A DNA stretch of 64,000 nucleotides from positions 41,726,001-41,790,000 of the forward strand of contig OX579635.1 of NCBI GenBank assembly GCA_951230915.1, given 5' to 3'. Within the stretch, counting starts at the first letter, position 1; each line of letters begins with the position of its first letter. Below are positions 1 through 11,364 of this stretch, piece after piece. Source of the stretch: Antitrichia curtipendula. Taxonomy: Eukaryota > Streptophyta > Bryopsida > Hypnales > Leucodontaceae. The translations under genes were made by a program, and so were the position numbers. The notes beneath the pieces are model-generated. The model made no database searches, was not told where the DNA came from, and saw only the letters and a list, made by a program, of their open reading frames with translations.

Positions 1-1215
1 TTCCAGAATTTTATTGTACAAAATGTAATTACTATGTGTTTTTTGGTGAAATTTTTCTTTTACCTATAATGGTGACATAGGCTTTTCCATTTCTGACTAT
101 AGGTTGAATGCAAAATCAACCATGAGTTGGTTGCAATATTGATAGCTTTTGTAGCCAATCATAATGTGCCACAACTACTCCTTGATTGGGCCACAGCTTC
201 ATGGAAAGTGAGCAACCTATACATTGGAAATGGGATGGTGGTTGAAAATGGGTTGGATACTATATACACTCATACATGTTGTTGTTTTTGGAACGGCAAC
301 TCCCACAAGTCTTGATACTATTGGCATGATTCTAGAGGGATAAAATCTGACAAACTCAACCTATCAAAGAGTGTGAATTTTTGTCCCAAATAAAACCCTT
401 GAATTTAAAGCTAATCATACTACTAAAAAATAGACAACAACCGCTTTTCAAAATACTTGAATGTCTTCCATCCGTTTTGCCTAGCTCTTGCAATAAGTGC
501 TTGAAATTATTTATAATCCACCTTGTAGATGTTGGGTCTATTAGAAGTTAAGGAATGTGTGAAAATTCCCTTAATAGATAGGCCATGAATTTGGTACTTT
601 CTTTACAAAATTTAGATGTCACTCTTTTCTAATTGTTGTATTTTAAAAGAATAAGGTTTAAAAGCTACTACCTTCTAAAAAACATTGTATTCAAAGCATC
701 TACCTTATAAAATATTGTTGTTACATTATGAGTGTCCAAAAATACTTAGTTTCATTTCAAACCAATGGATTAAAAAATGTGTTAATTTTCCTCTCAATAT
801 GAGAATAGCAAAAAAAATCAAACAAAAACAATTCTAAATTCAGTGTTCTTTCACCTATACTTTTCAAACCATTAGAAAAATTATGAGGCCTTTGGTGAGC
901 CGTTCCGCAACCCTTCCAAGACCCCAAAGTTTAGTTTTGGCTTTTAAAGTATTTTTCTCCTACACCCGCTCACCTTCTGTCGAGCTGTCGGATGACTTTC
1001 ACCAATTCAAAATCCAAGTACAAATATTTAATAATTAGGGTTTAGGGATTCTAATTCATCTTAACCTTGATTTTTAAATAACTTAAATTTGTATGCACCT
1101 TGCACACTAAATATTTGTGAAAAAACAAGCAAATGTCCAAAATATTTCAATAACCTCGACCATCCAATTTTTTTGTATGGCAATGTGAAGTACTTACATC
1201 ATGGACATTTGAGAG
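1..1215. other. Gene-free AT-rich stretch
   Basis: I see no coding region, splice pattern or terminal inverted repeat here. The sequence is AT-rich with frequent stops in all frames, and short open frames show no recognisable domain. Confidence 0.6.
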
Positions 1216-2390
1216 ATTGAAGATGAGAAGAGAAACACTTTATACAAGTTGGATAGTACTCCCTTTGTCCCGAAATAAATCCAGGGTTTCCAAATATACT
1301 TGTCCCAAATTAAATTTGAAATTGGCTCTCCACAACTTGATGGACAACAATGGAAGCTAGTTCAAACACCCTAAAGCAAAAGAATCGACAGATACCATGC
1401 TCCAGAGACTATATAGTAATTCTATCCTTGCAAAGGGAATCAAAACCCAACCTCTAACCAACCAAAGGTGAAGAATTCAACCCACAACAAATCTCTTCTT
1501 AAGAATTTTTTGGACTAAAATCAAAGGACATTGTTAAAATTGAATTTAGTGGACATGAATGAACATCACAACACCAACATTGCTCGGAGAATGATCAAAA
1601 CTAATATCACTGGAGCAGTTCCAAAAAGGGCAAAAATTTGTCGGTTTCGCCACATATTTTCAACATGCACCGCTTCACTGTTGACTTCCATTCTTTCATG
1701 CCTAATGGGGTTTAGTAGAAGATATAATAGCTACACAATCTTTTGAAAATAGGAGCTACTCATGCACTAATCTAGCCATTTCTAGGAAACTCTGGATTTA
1801 TTTTGGGACAGAGGGAGTAGTAGTTAGCAAAATCCATGTAGGATATGTATATTAAGCTGAATAGGAGCTCAATCGCTCATAGTCATAGTTAAAATAGGAA
1901 TTGTTTTCAAAATTAAATTTCAAACCTCATTTAGGCATAGTAGAATGAAATTTTCCAAGCAATTTTGAACTATAAAAAGTTGGGGAATTAAGCTAAATTT
2001 TATATCTAAAAATATATTTGAGGTTAGAGCCTTCAAATAAAAGTTATGGACAAAGTTTGGAGTGTGTGTTTGAAAATGTCCAAAAAAATGTTCCATCCAA
2101 CCCCTCTTTGAAATTTGTCCATAACTTTTAATTGGAGTCTCCAAATATCAAATGGATTTTTGGAGAAGAAAGTTAAGTTGATTCTCCACATTAGCTTAGT
2201 TCAAAATTGTTTGAAAAATTCATTCTAATATGCTTAAAGGAGGTTTGAAATTCAACTTTGAACTCAATTCTTATTTTAACTTAACTATGAGCAGTTGAGC
2301 TCCTATTAAGCCTAATTTACATATCTCACATGGACTGTGCTAACCACTACTACCCAACTTATATAAAATGCTTTTCTTCTCAACTTCAAA
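1216..2390. repeat. Fold-back element copy A, split by a Stowaway-like insertion
   Basis: The stretch 1818-2390, joined to 1216-1258, reads as two long inverted arms. The left arm (from TACAAGTTGGATAGTA through 'ccatgtaggatatg' and 'aggagctcaatcgctcat') is mirrored by the right arm, which ends in ACTACTACCCAACTTATATAAAA. The arms meet near 2085. The same family recurs at 32380, 44241 and 47180. It has no coding capacity. The left tip is separated from the rest by the element at 1259-1817. Confidence 0.75.
1259..1817. mobile_element. Stowaway-like Tc1/mariner MITE, 559 bp
   Basis: The left end reads CTCCCTTTGTCCCGAAATAA and the right end is its inverted match, TTATTTTGGGACAGAGGGAG. TA lies directly outside both ends (1257-1258 and 1818-1819). 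CTCCCT..GTCCC ends with TA duplications are the signature of Stowaway elements. No transposase is encoded. The element lies in the left arm of fold-back copy A. The uninterrupted right arm of that fold-back gives the pre-insertion sequence GGGTAGTAGTGG, which supports the ends chosen. Confidence 0.85.
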
Positions 2391-3721
2391 CATGCTACAC
2401 TAAGTGGCTTGTAAAGCTAGTTAGGAAATTTTAGAGTTTTTAAAACTTTATGGCAACTAGCATTAAAAGCCATTTCACTTTCCTTAATTTCACTTAATTT
2501 GTTCATTTGCCAATTAATCACCATGCAATTTGATAAAGGTGAATATTAAACAAAACTTTGCTACAGGCTAATTACAAAGTCCTAGCATCTTTCTTGAAAG
2601 TTAGAGCATCTGACCACCTACTATAGCTAGATTTGTCAAGGAGCCTATTTTCCATTAATAGACTAATTTGGTCGCTTTCTGGCAGCCTTTCTGAGGCTTG
2701 ATTTTCTCTCTAGTCTCTAATGAATGCTACTGAAATTGATGCCATTGAAATTTTCATTTGTTCATCCAAACGTTGCATGAGTCAAACTACATTGTAAACA
2801 GGACATAAATTATTGAATTGAGAAACCAACCTATTCAATTATAATTTTGGGTTATTTTTTGCTTGTAGACAAGTATTAAGGTAGAAGTATCTACTTTTCT
2901 ATCTCTCTTCCCTTTTATACCTTTTTGTAATATAGGGATCTCTTTAAGTATCATATATATATATATATATATATATGACCTTAAACCATCTATAGGGAAA
3001 TGTAGGATGTCTCCAACTTTATACTCATAGTACAACATGGTTGCAAAGTCATAGACCATATAGTGAATGGTTTGGAGTCTATCTAAAAACACTTCAAATA
3101 TACACCTATAGAATATTTAAATTATTTATTTATTTATAATTACAAAAAAATTCCAAGATTTTCCAAAAATATAATTATAAATAAATAAAAATTTATGATT
3201 TTTTATTTTTATTTTCTACAAGTGATAAATAACCCAAAACTGTAATTTTGACTCTATCTATGTATATTAGCTTAATTGGTAAAGCTTTGTATAAGCCAAA
3301 ATGAGTTTTGAAATTTTTTGGGCATTTGATATGAAGCATTAGAATTTTTATTTTTTTATTTATATATTTTTTTGAGATCAAGGATACAAATGAACTTCTT
3401 GGACCTAATCTAATTTTCATTAGGACCCAAGAATTGAAGAAAAAATTATACATTTTTTTGGTTTAAAGCCTCGACTTGGGCAGGGTAAAATAATGCAATA
3501 TCAAAATCTGCATACTTCTTCTTAGTGTGATGATGTACTCAAATACAAAAATCCTAAAAAGAAATTTCAAATTTTTTTTTGAATTATATGAGGCTTGAAA
3601 GCTTGACAAAGCCACATTGTCAAAAGCCTAGGTAATCTTGAAAAAAACATTTTGTTCTACTTTGGAGACTTTGTTCTCACAAATACATTGCCTTCAAAAC
3701 TCTCAATTTTCTTTTTATATA
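2391..3721. other. Gene-free AT-rich stretch with AT microsatellite
   Basis: I see no gene. There is an (AT)n run at about 2951-2976. A short AT-rich inverted repeat lies at about 3117-3190, where 'attatttatttatttataatta' is mirrored. Confidence 0.55.
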
Positions 3722-3987
3722 TGGGCAATTTCGTTAAAATGGAAAAATTCCACAACTTTGACAATTTTTCTAGTTCAAACTGGGCGGTCTGAAATGTACC
3801 ACGGTCTTAGATGTCACTTTCACGGTTCAAACTACGCGGTTCGCAATCTATACCCGTCCTAGATTTCTGAAATCTATATAGCCTAAGATTTTTGGAATCC
3901 ATATTAGTCCTAGATCGAACTTTTACAGTTCAAACCAGGTGGTTTGAAAATGGCACACGAAACATTGCCATTTTAACAAAATTCCCC
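3722..3987. mobile_element. Small TIR element, about 266 bp
   Basis: The ends TGGGCAATTTCGTTAAAATG and CATTTTAACAAAATTCCCC are inverted partners over about 20 bp. The interior carries repeated 'gttcaaac..gcggtt' and 'cctagat' blocks and no open frame. The flanks are AT runs, so the target duplication cannot be read with certainty. Confidence 0.6.
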
Positions 3988-4506
3988 ATATATGTGACCG
4001 CAACACTGGTCACAAATAAGATTCTCTGATTACAAATTCTAAAAAATGCATAAAATTTGATTTATTGCCTTATTTCTGGAGAACCGATTTCAAAGCCAAG
4101 ATTAAATGACACGTGGATCTTTAGGGATTAAATGAACAAATTTCGGTAATCCTACCTTAGTGAAGTATTGAAAACACCTTTTTCATCTTTCTGGGTGTCC
4201 AGAGACTCCTGAAACTCCCAATGACACCGACGCAGGGAATGCCTGTCAATTTATTTTGCCCCGTCAGACTCACAAGCCCAAATGAGCACACGTGATTGGA
4301 ATTTGCTGGCATGGACCCACGCACGCGCTCCCAGGCTCCGCGTCTATAACACGTACCACCCCCGACAATTCGGAACAACTGTCCATTTTCTTACTATACC
4401 TCCCTATCCAGCCCCCTCCAATTTTCAATCCTGTCACTCCGTCCTCAGCAATCAATCGTATTAGATCCTCTGATCAAACTGCCGTACATTCATTTGTTGA
4501 AAAGGT
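3988..4506. other. Distal upstream region of the AP2/ERF gene
   Basis: GC content rises here relative to the left side. I see no convincing gene. Short overlapping frames on both strands look like chance. This is probably distal promoter sequence of the downstream transcription factor. Confidence 0.4.
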
Positions 4507-4565
4507 ATCAATTCATGCTTGAGTTCGATTCCCGCTTGACTTCTTTGAGCCATTACACCGTACAT

Positions 4566-4606
<41 letters not shown>

Positions 4607-4935
4607 CTAGAAGAAGCAATCCATGCATTTGGAACGTTGCATAGAAAGTCATTCTGTCAGCTAGCGCAACTTGCAGGTGGTCTGCTTTTATCGCAAACCT
4701 TGAAAGAAACGAATCCGAATCACGTAGATTGTCGCTAAAGAATCAATGCACGTTTGAGTTCTGTGAGCGATTGATTGCACCATTCGTTGCGAGAGAGAGA
4801 GCGATTGTAGAAGCATGCATTTGGGAAAGAAATTTGGTAGAAATTTAGTCTGTCAACACAACTTGCAGGTGGTCTGGTAATCGCAACCTTGACAGAAACG
4901 GATCAAAATGACGTAGATTATCGCAAAGTAATCAC
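4507..4935. repeat. Imperfect tandem duplication in the AP2/ERF upstream region
   Basis: Two units of roughly 230 and 195 bp follow each other (about 4507-4739 and 4740-4935). Each contains, in order, 'gagttc', 'ttgcgagagagag', 'gcatgcattt/ccatgcattt', 'caacttgcaggtggtctg', 'atcgcaa..ccttga.agaaac' and 'acgtagatt.tcgc'. The first unit has the longer GA tract. Confidence 0.8.
4569..4603 (+). repeat. (GA)n tract
   Basis: This is an uninterrupted GA dinucleotide run of about 35 bases. A shorter one lies in the second duplicated unit near 4789-4802. In plants such GA tracts can be bound by BBR/BPC GAGA-binding proteins. That role here is inference. Confidence 0.85.
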
Positions 4936-5212
4936 ATTCGTGCGAGGAAGAAGGAGACCCTACTGTTGAGAATTTCTGGATCGCGTGCACGACTGAAATA
5001 CATGGTGTACAATGGGCTAGCTCTGGACTCAATCGAAGCATTGCGGAAGATCGAATTCGAAGGTTGCGTGTGTCCGATCAGTCAAGCTGAGACCCAGAAG
5101 CAAATTCGAGAGCAGAATCCGCGCTTTGCAGGCGAATTCGCTTCAACTGCAGAGGAATTGCGAGACACTCGAAGGCCGCGAAATTGAGCTGGTTGGGAAG
5201 ACGACGACGGGT

Positions 5213-5908
5213 ATGGTGGAGAGCTCCAAGTACCCGCACCCCCCTATCGCCAAGCGCGGCGCCAGTTTCCTCGCACCGCGAAAACCTAATTCAAGGAAGA
5301 AAAACTCACGGGGAGTTTCGTCTTCCTCGAATACGAACACAATGTCCAAACCTCAGGATTCTTCTTCTTCTTCTACGACGCCACCGTCGTACAAGGGCGT
5401 GCGCATGCGCTCATGGGGCAAATGGGTGTCAGAGATTCGAGAGCCCAACAAACGGACGCGCATCTGGCTGGGCTCCTTCCCCACCGCCGAGATGGCAGCC
5501 AAGGCGTACGACGCGGCGGTAATTTGCCTGCGCGGCTCCTCCGCTCCGCTCAACTTCCCAAATTCGCCGCCATCTAACCTGCCGCGATGCTCCACGCCGA
5601 GAGACGTGCAAGCTGCGGCTGCCGCGGCCGCCGCGACCTGCCGCATAATCCCCAAACGATCTCCATCGCCTACCAAATCCGACGACGAGAGCGCAACTCA
5701 GGTTCACAATGATGCAAGGGATCCCGACACAATGGATCCCGAGAACAATGCTTTGGAGAGTTGGATTGATGCTGAGTTTGGATGTTTGGAACCCCCGGAG
5801 GAGGCTCATTGTTTTCCGGAGCCCGAGGTTCGCGTTGATGGGGATCACGACTTGGATTCTCTTGAGCATTCGCCGCCTGTGGACGGTAACCTCTGGTCGT
5901 TTAGTTGA
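5213..5908 (+). CDS. DREB-type AP2/ERF transcription factor
   Basis: This intronless gene encodes a protein of about 231 residues. One AP2 domain spans about residues 60-117. It opens with [18 protein letters not shown], followed by [15 protein letters not shown] and LNFP. The Val and Glu at domain positions 14 and 19 mark the DREB half of the family, whose members bind DRE/CRT (GCCGAC) elements in the nucleus. The sequence looks nearest to the small ERF-group-II (A-5-like) proteins, but that is by eye. An eight-alanine run follows the domain. The tail is acidic and ends in NLWSFS, a plausible activation region. I chose the ATG at 5213 (G at -3 and +4); the ATG at 5342 is an equally good alternative and would keep the whole AP2 domain. 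Upstream in-frame sequence lacks an ATG before 5213. An upstream ATG at 5002 opens a 61-codon frame ending at 5187. The coding sequence is far richer in GC than its surroundings. Confidence 0.92.
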   Translation: MVESSKYPHPPIAKRGASFLAPRKPNSRKKNSRGVSSSSNTNTMSKPQDSSSSSTTPPSYKGVRMRSWGKWVSEIREPNKRTRIWLGSFPTAEMAAKAYDAAVICLRGSSAPLNFPNSPPSNLPRCSTPRDVQAAAAAAAATCRIIPKRSPSPTKSDDESATQVHNDARDPDTMDPENNALESWIDAEFGCLEPPEEAHCFPEPEVRVDGDHDLDSLEHSPPVDGNLWSFS

Positions 5909-5939
5909 ATTTTGCTCACTCATTGGAGCACATTGCTCT

Positions 5940-6665
5940 ACTACTTCTTTGCAGAAGTAGACGTGGATTTGGAGAGAATCCATTCATTCATATTCTGGGG
6001 AGTGACAGACATTACTGTAGTGAGGATAATTTGGAATTCGTGAGTGGAATTCCACCTAATTAAATATTGTACAATAGTTTTGCACGGGCATCAAATATTG
6101 TAGAATAGGATTCCCTGTTTGGTTTATAGCTAAACACTGTAGTTAAGGAGATGCGCACAGAGCTCCATTATTTTTACAAGCAGGCGTGGGTTTGTAGTGA
6201 ATACATTCATTCGCTTTCTGGTAGTAAGGAAAAATTGAGATTCTGGGGCACAATCCCCCTCATCAAATAACATCGCATGGACTTTCCTCTGTGCTTCATT
6301 GCTAAAAGAAGAGGAGATGAGCACATTGCTCTTTTCTTTTTAGAGTTAGAAATGATTTTTTTTGTGAAGCCTGTCATTCATATTCTGGTGATTGACAGAT
6401 AGTGGTGAGGAAAATTTCGAATTCGTGAGTGGAATTCTCACCTTTCGAATATTGTACAATAGAGTTGCACGGGCATTAAATCTTGTTACAACAGGATTGG
6501 ATATTTCTGTTTGCTGTACAGCCAATAGTAAAGGAGATAAGCACATTGCTCCATTATTTTCACAGGCAGGCATGGATTTGTGGTCGGTGAATCCGTTAAT
6601 TCATCTCCTGGTGATTGACCAGCAGTAGTACGGAAATTTTGGAATTCCAGGTCACAGTCCGGGGA
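5940..6665. repeat. Degenerate tandem repeats downstream of the AP2/ERF gene
   Basis: A unit of roughly 250 bp recurs imperfectly (about 5940-6210, a partial copy to 6340, then 6360-6610 and a partial copy to 6665). Shared blocks are 'cattcatattctgg', 'gtgacagac/gattgacag', 'gtgagtggaattc', 'attgtacaatag', 'tgcacgggcat' and 'gcacattgctccattatt'. The same unit appears at about 12823-13147, beside the 3' end of the RsmG gene. The ERF transcript 3' end and polyadenylation site probably fall in the first unit. Confidence 0.7.
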
Positions 6666-6703
6666 GTTCTGGACAGATATCGGACCATTTCCTAGTTTCA
6701 TTA

Positions 6704-6974
6704 AGGTGGGTACACCCAAAACCGCCACTTTTTGCTACTGAGCCTAGTTACTACTATTAGACTGGTCAAATTTTCATATATTCTTGTTGGCAAGTGAAAG
6801 GAGGTTTCAACGCACCAGATAATGTGGCATTTGGACATCATATGCAAAAGTTATTAAGGGTCAAAGTTTGTTTTGAAAACGCTCCATCCAAATAGGTACA
6901 TAACTGATTTTGGAAATGTATACAGCCTGTAGATGGCGCTTTAAGGTCAGGTGCCATTTTGGGGGTGCCTACCT
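6704..6974. mobile_element. AGGTRG-ended MITE, group 1
   Basis: The left end AGGTGGGTACACCCAAAACC and the right end TTTTGGGGGTGCCTACCT are inverted partners, with TA on both sides. A second copy lies at 42344-42602 and shares the interior blocks 'ctactgagcctag', 'caagtgaaaggaggtt' and 'gtggcatttgga'. No coding capacity. Confidence 0.8.
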
Positions 6975-8073
6975 TACATGTTTTTCAGCCCTGTGGAGGG
7001 CTGCGAGTTCCCTAGGGTTCCTAGAGTCTGAAGCTGTCTGGAACTGCGCCGCAGCAGCTGTGTGACATGGCACAGCGACTGCCACATCATACCAATTTTT
7101 TTTTTTTTTTTTTTTAATTAAAAAAAAATTTGTTCATCTTTTTTTTCCATTTTTCCATTTTAAGATTTTTTTTCCATTTTTTTCTTGAATTTTTTTTTCT
7201 GACAGCGGCCATTCTTCTGCTGCCAGGGGAACAACATTGGGAACAGGCCCGAAACGGCCATCCAGACCCCCCCAAAATCATCTAATGCTCCATGCTGGCT
7301 CGGTTTTTTCAAATTTTATCCCGAAGTTAGCTAAAAGAGTGTATATTTTGTCAGTTGAAATCCCCCATTTTAGAAAGTAATTCGTCAACTTTCCAAAAAT
7401 TTTGTTTCCTATATGTCAATTTTCTGGAATGTCTAAAATGGGTCTGATTTTGTTTTTTTCCCCATTTTTTTCCATTTTGTTTTTCATTATCCTTGGCAGC
7501 AGTTGAACTTGGCCAAGTCCCTACCATCTTAGAGCTTGTTTGTATGGAGGACCTGACCCCGACCTTGGGCGTCGGGTCGAGAGTTTGCATGGGGGAATAT
7601 TGCGCCCCAAACCCAAAGTGGAGCTCTGGTCCACCCCATTTTCTTCCGCCCTTGGAAGTAGGAATTGCAAGCCCGATGTCGTTCCCATCAACCCGATCTT
7701 CTAAATAAACTCTCAATTATCTGCCACTTATCTCTGTGTCACACTAAAGTGCAAGCTATAGTCCTTACTTTTGTGTGAGTTTGCATGTTTCTCTCTCAAA
7801 CTTCATCTTAAGTAATTACTCTTGGTTTTATTATTTTCTAAAATTGACACAGTTGACAGGATGTCAACTGGAGCTCCAGCCTAGCATCCGGATGCATGGA
7901 GGGGGGGGGGGGGCCGACCTGGGGATCAGGTCACCCGACCTCTACATTGGGTCAAGCCTACATGCTCTTAGGGCCAAGGATGTAGCCTTTAGAAAATGCA
8001 AGGGTCTAAAAAAAGATCCAAGCATTTTTTAGAGGTTGGTTAGTATGGTTAGTATTTCAAGTCAAAAAAAAAT
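6975..8073. other. Gene-free stretch with homopolymer runs
   Basis: It holds a T run near 7089-7116, further T-rich sequence to about 7200 and a G run of about 12 at 7902-7913. The sequence is GC-richer at 7500-7720 and 7860-7980, with 'gggtcg' and 'gacctg' words, but no domain can be read in any frame. It may be a retroelement relic. Confidence 0.45.
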
Positions 8074-8446
8074 TGTACCACTACACTAATGATGGTATTT
8101 AGTGTTATGTTGTAAATAGTGTTATGTTGTAATTAGTGTTACCTGCATTTTTATCCTACCCACTCTAAACTTCAATTAGTTGACATTTAGAGTGAACATT
8201 ATCTATTTAATAAAATATTTATTTTGATAGGCATTTATATGTTTAGGTTTATATTTTTTTCATTGCAATTTGATGAAATAATAGGTAATACTAAATGTAA
8301 ACTTGTAAAAAATTGACATCCGATAGTTGACAAATAGTATCGATGTTGACATTTAGTGTTGGTAACACTAACATGATTGTTGAGATTTGGTGTTGCGCTT
8401 CATAATTAGTGTTGCCAACACTATTTACCATTAATAGTGTACCACC
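8074..8446. mobile_element. Small TIR element in the 3' end of the hAT relic
   Basis: The left part (GTACCACTACACTAATG followed by 'atttagtgtta') and the right part (inverted 'cactatttaccattaatagtgtacc') are imperfect inverted partners. The interior is rich in 'agtgtta'/'taacact' repeats. It directly follows the last hAT-like codons on the minus strand, so it appears to have landed in or next to that relic. Confidence 0.55.
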
Positions 8447-11364
8447 ATTCTCAAGTGCCCCAGAGCAAGATGCATCACTAGTAGTAGGTCCACTTGGAGC
8501 ATTCAAATAAGAAGAGAGTTTAACAAACAAAAACTTGTATTTATTGTCATTCTTCCAGAGAGGGCTGGCATCACAAATAATGTCATGTACCTCCTCATTT
8601 GGGCCTTCTAGTGCAATTCACAACATTGCTTCAAGATTTTTAGTACCCAACCTATCCCTAACTCTTGTCTCAATTAAATTCTGCACACTAAAAGCACACT
8701 CACATGTCACTGTGGAAACACATTGCACACGAACTAACTCTGCAAGAATAAGGAGGTTAGGATAGCGGATTTGCAAGGCATGATTCCACGTAATCATGCC
8801 CCATAAATCCTTAAAAATTTTGTCCACCCATTTTGTAGTACATTGGAGTTTAAATGCTAAAAACTCCCGCTTATATGCTACCACGTCTATAAGGGGAGGA
8901 AGAGAGAAGCCTCCATGTGAGCAATCTACCCCACAATGAGCCAAAAGAATGTCTAATTTAGCAATAGACCAATTCTGCAAGCCCACCTGTTTTGAAGGGA
9001 TGTTAGTAGGATTAAGAATTTTGAAACAAGAAATAATATCATTATCTTAGAATCGTGCATCCAACCTTGTACAAACAACCTCATCAAAAGATTTTTGAAA
9101 TGCCAACGTTTCTTCCAAGTTTGTTCTAAGTCTAGAAAGCTGCATTTCAAAATTATGGAACATCTTACCTCTTATCTCAGATGGCAGCCTCCTCAAGTGA
9201 CCCCCGTGAAGACTATACTCTGACAAAATATAGAAATTGGTGTCCTCGTTGAATGTAGCTGCATTCAAGTCACAAGTGTCAACATTGAACAACATACAAA
9301 TTTGAGCTACCTTAATCCCTAAGGCCTTGAACATGCTTTTTTGAGAACATAGCTTTTTTGGGCAGCTTACTACGAGCAGATTTTATTTTTTTCCTTTGAA
9401 ATTTTCACACAACATTCTTCCGAGGAGTAGCTTTAAGGTCCAACAATTTTCATAACTTCTGATTACATGGGTAAAAATTTATTGCATGGTAAGTGATTTT
9501 CAATGCTTGGTGGGCAGCTTGGGCAGCAAAAAAAATTCTTTAAAAATTCTTTTTAAAAAAAATAAAAATTTGAAATTGGTTCTTTGGATTTATATATACG
9601 CGGGAAGGTTTGAATCATTCCATTTTGATCTATGAGTCAAAAGTTATGAGGATTCTTAGTTTGAGGGTAGTTATGGAATCTCTACTCTAAAATAAACTTT
9701 GAAGTCCTTTATTTTACTCAATTTTCAATATTTTTGAAAAAAACAAAAAACATTGGGTGTAGATAGGTCTTTACAACATAACAAACATTGGAATTGGCAT
9801 TATGTAATTCTATGATTAAATTCTTAACAATTTAGTGTTTTGAATCATTTTCTACTTCTTTCTACTTACTATTTTTTTCCTATATGTTGTACAAATCCAA
9901 ATGATCTGAAAATTTCCAAGCATATAGCCAGCTTGACTTCAGAAATGAATCCAAAGAGTAACCACCGTTTTGAACATTTTTTCGTATAAATGTGACCTTG
10001 TGAAGTGCAGCTGCCTGGATTTTCGCAGGGACAAAAAAAGGATTTTTCTCAATTCAAACACTAATATCATGCAATCCACACAGTGGAAAATTCTGAAAAT
10101 TTTTCCACGTCTTCTCAAACAAGTTTACTACAAGATCCTATGGTTACATGTGTCCAAAAATGTTTTTTTTCTAAAATTTGATATTTGTATTAGAAATGGC
10201 AGTTTTGGAACGTTTTTGGTGAAAACATAGTCAGAAACCTTTAGGGGTTAAATCTCACTATACTACTAATGGTGGTGACATCAATGAACCTACTCTAAAA
10301 AACTTTGGATAGCATGGCCAAGGAATGCAAAATGTTAGCAAGGAAATGCAAGATATATATGTACTTGAATTGGCCCAATTTCTGGAAGACCACCTTTGCC
10401 TGACCTACATCTTTGTCATCCACATCTCGAAAGTACAAGAGCACCGATTCAAGCAAATCATAGTGTAGTGACTACCTGCCATTTGTTGAACAACGGATCT
10501 TATGATACCACTTCATAGACTTTTTAGCATCAAAGATTTCATCCTACAAAGCCATCAGCGCATGCTTGCGCTTACTAGACTTGTTGAAAAATGAAGACAC
10601 CGAATTCAACAAGGAACCCACTTCAGTTGACAAAACCTTGCACTTTGGAGCTTTTGTAGCATCTAGCGTTGCAAGGTTCGTGCGATGAGCAATACAATGG
10701 CAAGCAAGAAGGAACGGATTCACCTGATTGCGAATTCTTGTGGCGACATTGCTCTGTCCACCGACCATGGTGCTTATTCCATCGCTGCCAAATGCCACAA
10801 ACTTCTGCAAATGCAACTTCCACTTTCGGAGATGACAAATAAGAATATCATAAATCACAGCAATGTCTTTTTTGCCACCTTCTATGTGCAACAGACCTAA
10901 GAACATGGTAATAGACAACCCCTCCTCAACAATCATGGCAAACACTACAAGATGTCCAGTGACATTGATGTCAATGGATTCATCAACCATAATGTCATAA
11001 AATGAAGCGTTTCAGACCCTACAAATATTTTTCTTTTGAATTACACCTAAATAAGGTCATTGCAAGCTTTTTCATCATAATACATATTAGCTATGATAGG
11101 AGCTTTGACTAAAACCAATAATTTACACAATGTAGGGAATTTGAAAGTAGGGAGAGACTGCTTCCCTATAAATTCCACAAACTTTGTGCAATTTCTGCTT
11201 GGGAAGGAGGGGGGGTGATCCATACCAAGTGCTATACTCTTTGTTGTTCTGGAGCTCTCACTAGCAGAGGAGCCCAAGTCAATTAAACTTGTTTCACAAG
11301 ACTTAGCAAAGCAGTCGTCACGTAATGATTTATGCCTCTTTGTCATTACCAAAACCTGGCACAA
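8447..11364 (-). pseudogene. Decayed hAT-type transposase relic
   Basis: Read on the minus strand, the fragments follow the order of hAT-family (zinc-finger-862-like/DUF4371-type) transposase proteins. First comes a Lys/Phe-rich stretch with LPTFKFPTLCKLL (11364-11047). The RNase-H-like core part follows, with VDESIDINVTGHLVVF, FLGLLHIEGG, FGSDGISTMVGG and ACHCIAHRTNLA (10990-10544). Next are the SMKWYHKIRC and YFRDVDD regions, and last a dimerisation-type tail with TVTCECAFSVQNLIETRVRDR near 8700. Stops are present near 11048 and 11010, with more in the middle part, so it cannot be translated whole. The TTAA element at 9316-10247 interrupts it. No terminal repeats of the hAT element itself were found. 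Confidence 0.8.
9316..10247. mobile_element. TTAA-flanked piggyBac-like nonautonomous element in the hAT relic
   Basis: TTAA lies at 9312-9315 and again at 10248-10251. The ends are TCCCTAAGGCC on the left and CCTTTAGGGG on the right. If the element and one TTAA are removed, the minus-strand hAT frame reads SSIVRF-KVAQICMLF without a break. The interior from about 9500 matches the element at 63310 onward ('aatcattccattttga', 'gagtcaaaagttatgagg', 'ggaatctctactctaaaataaactttg'). No transposase is encoded. Confidence 0.88.

Noticed and set aside
2878..4157. A single large AGGTAG element between 'taaggtagaag' and 'cctaccttag'
   Set aside because: The inner bases of the two ends do not pair, and a separate complete element lies between them.
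5126..5212. A longer N-terminus for the AP2/ERF protein
   Set aside because: The frame is open upstream of 5213 but has no ATG there; the codon at 5126 is TTG.
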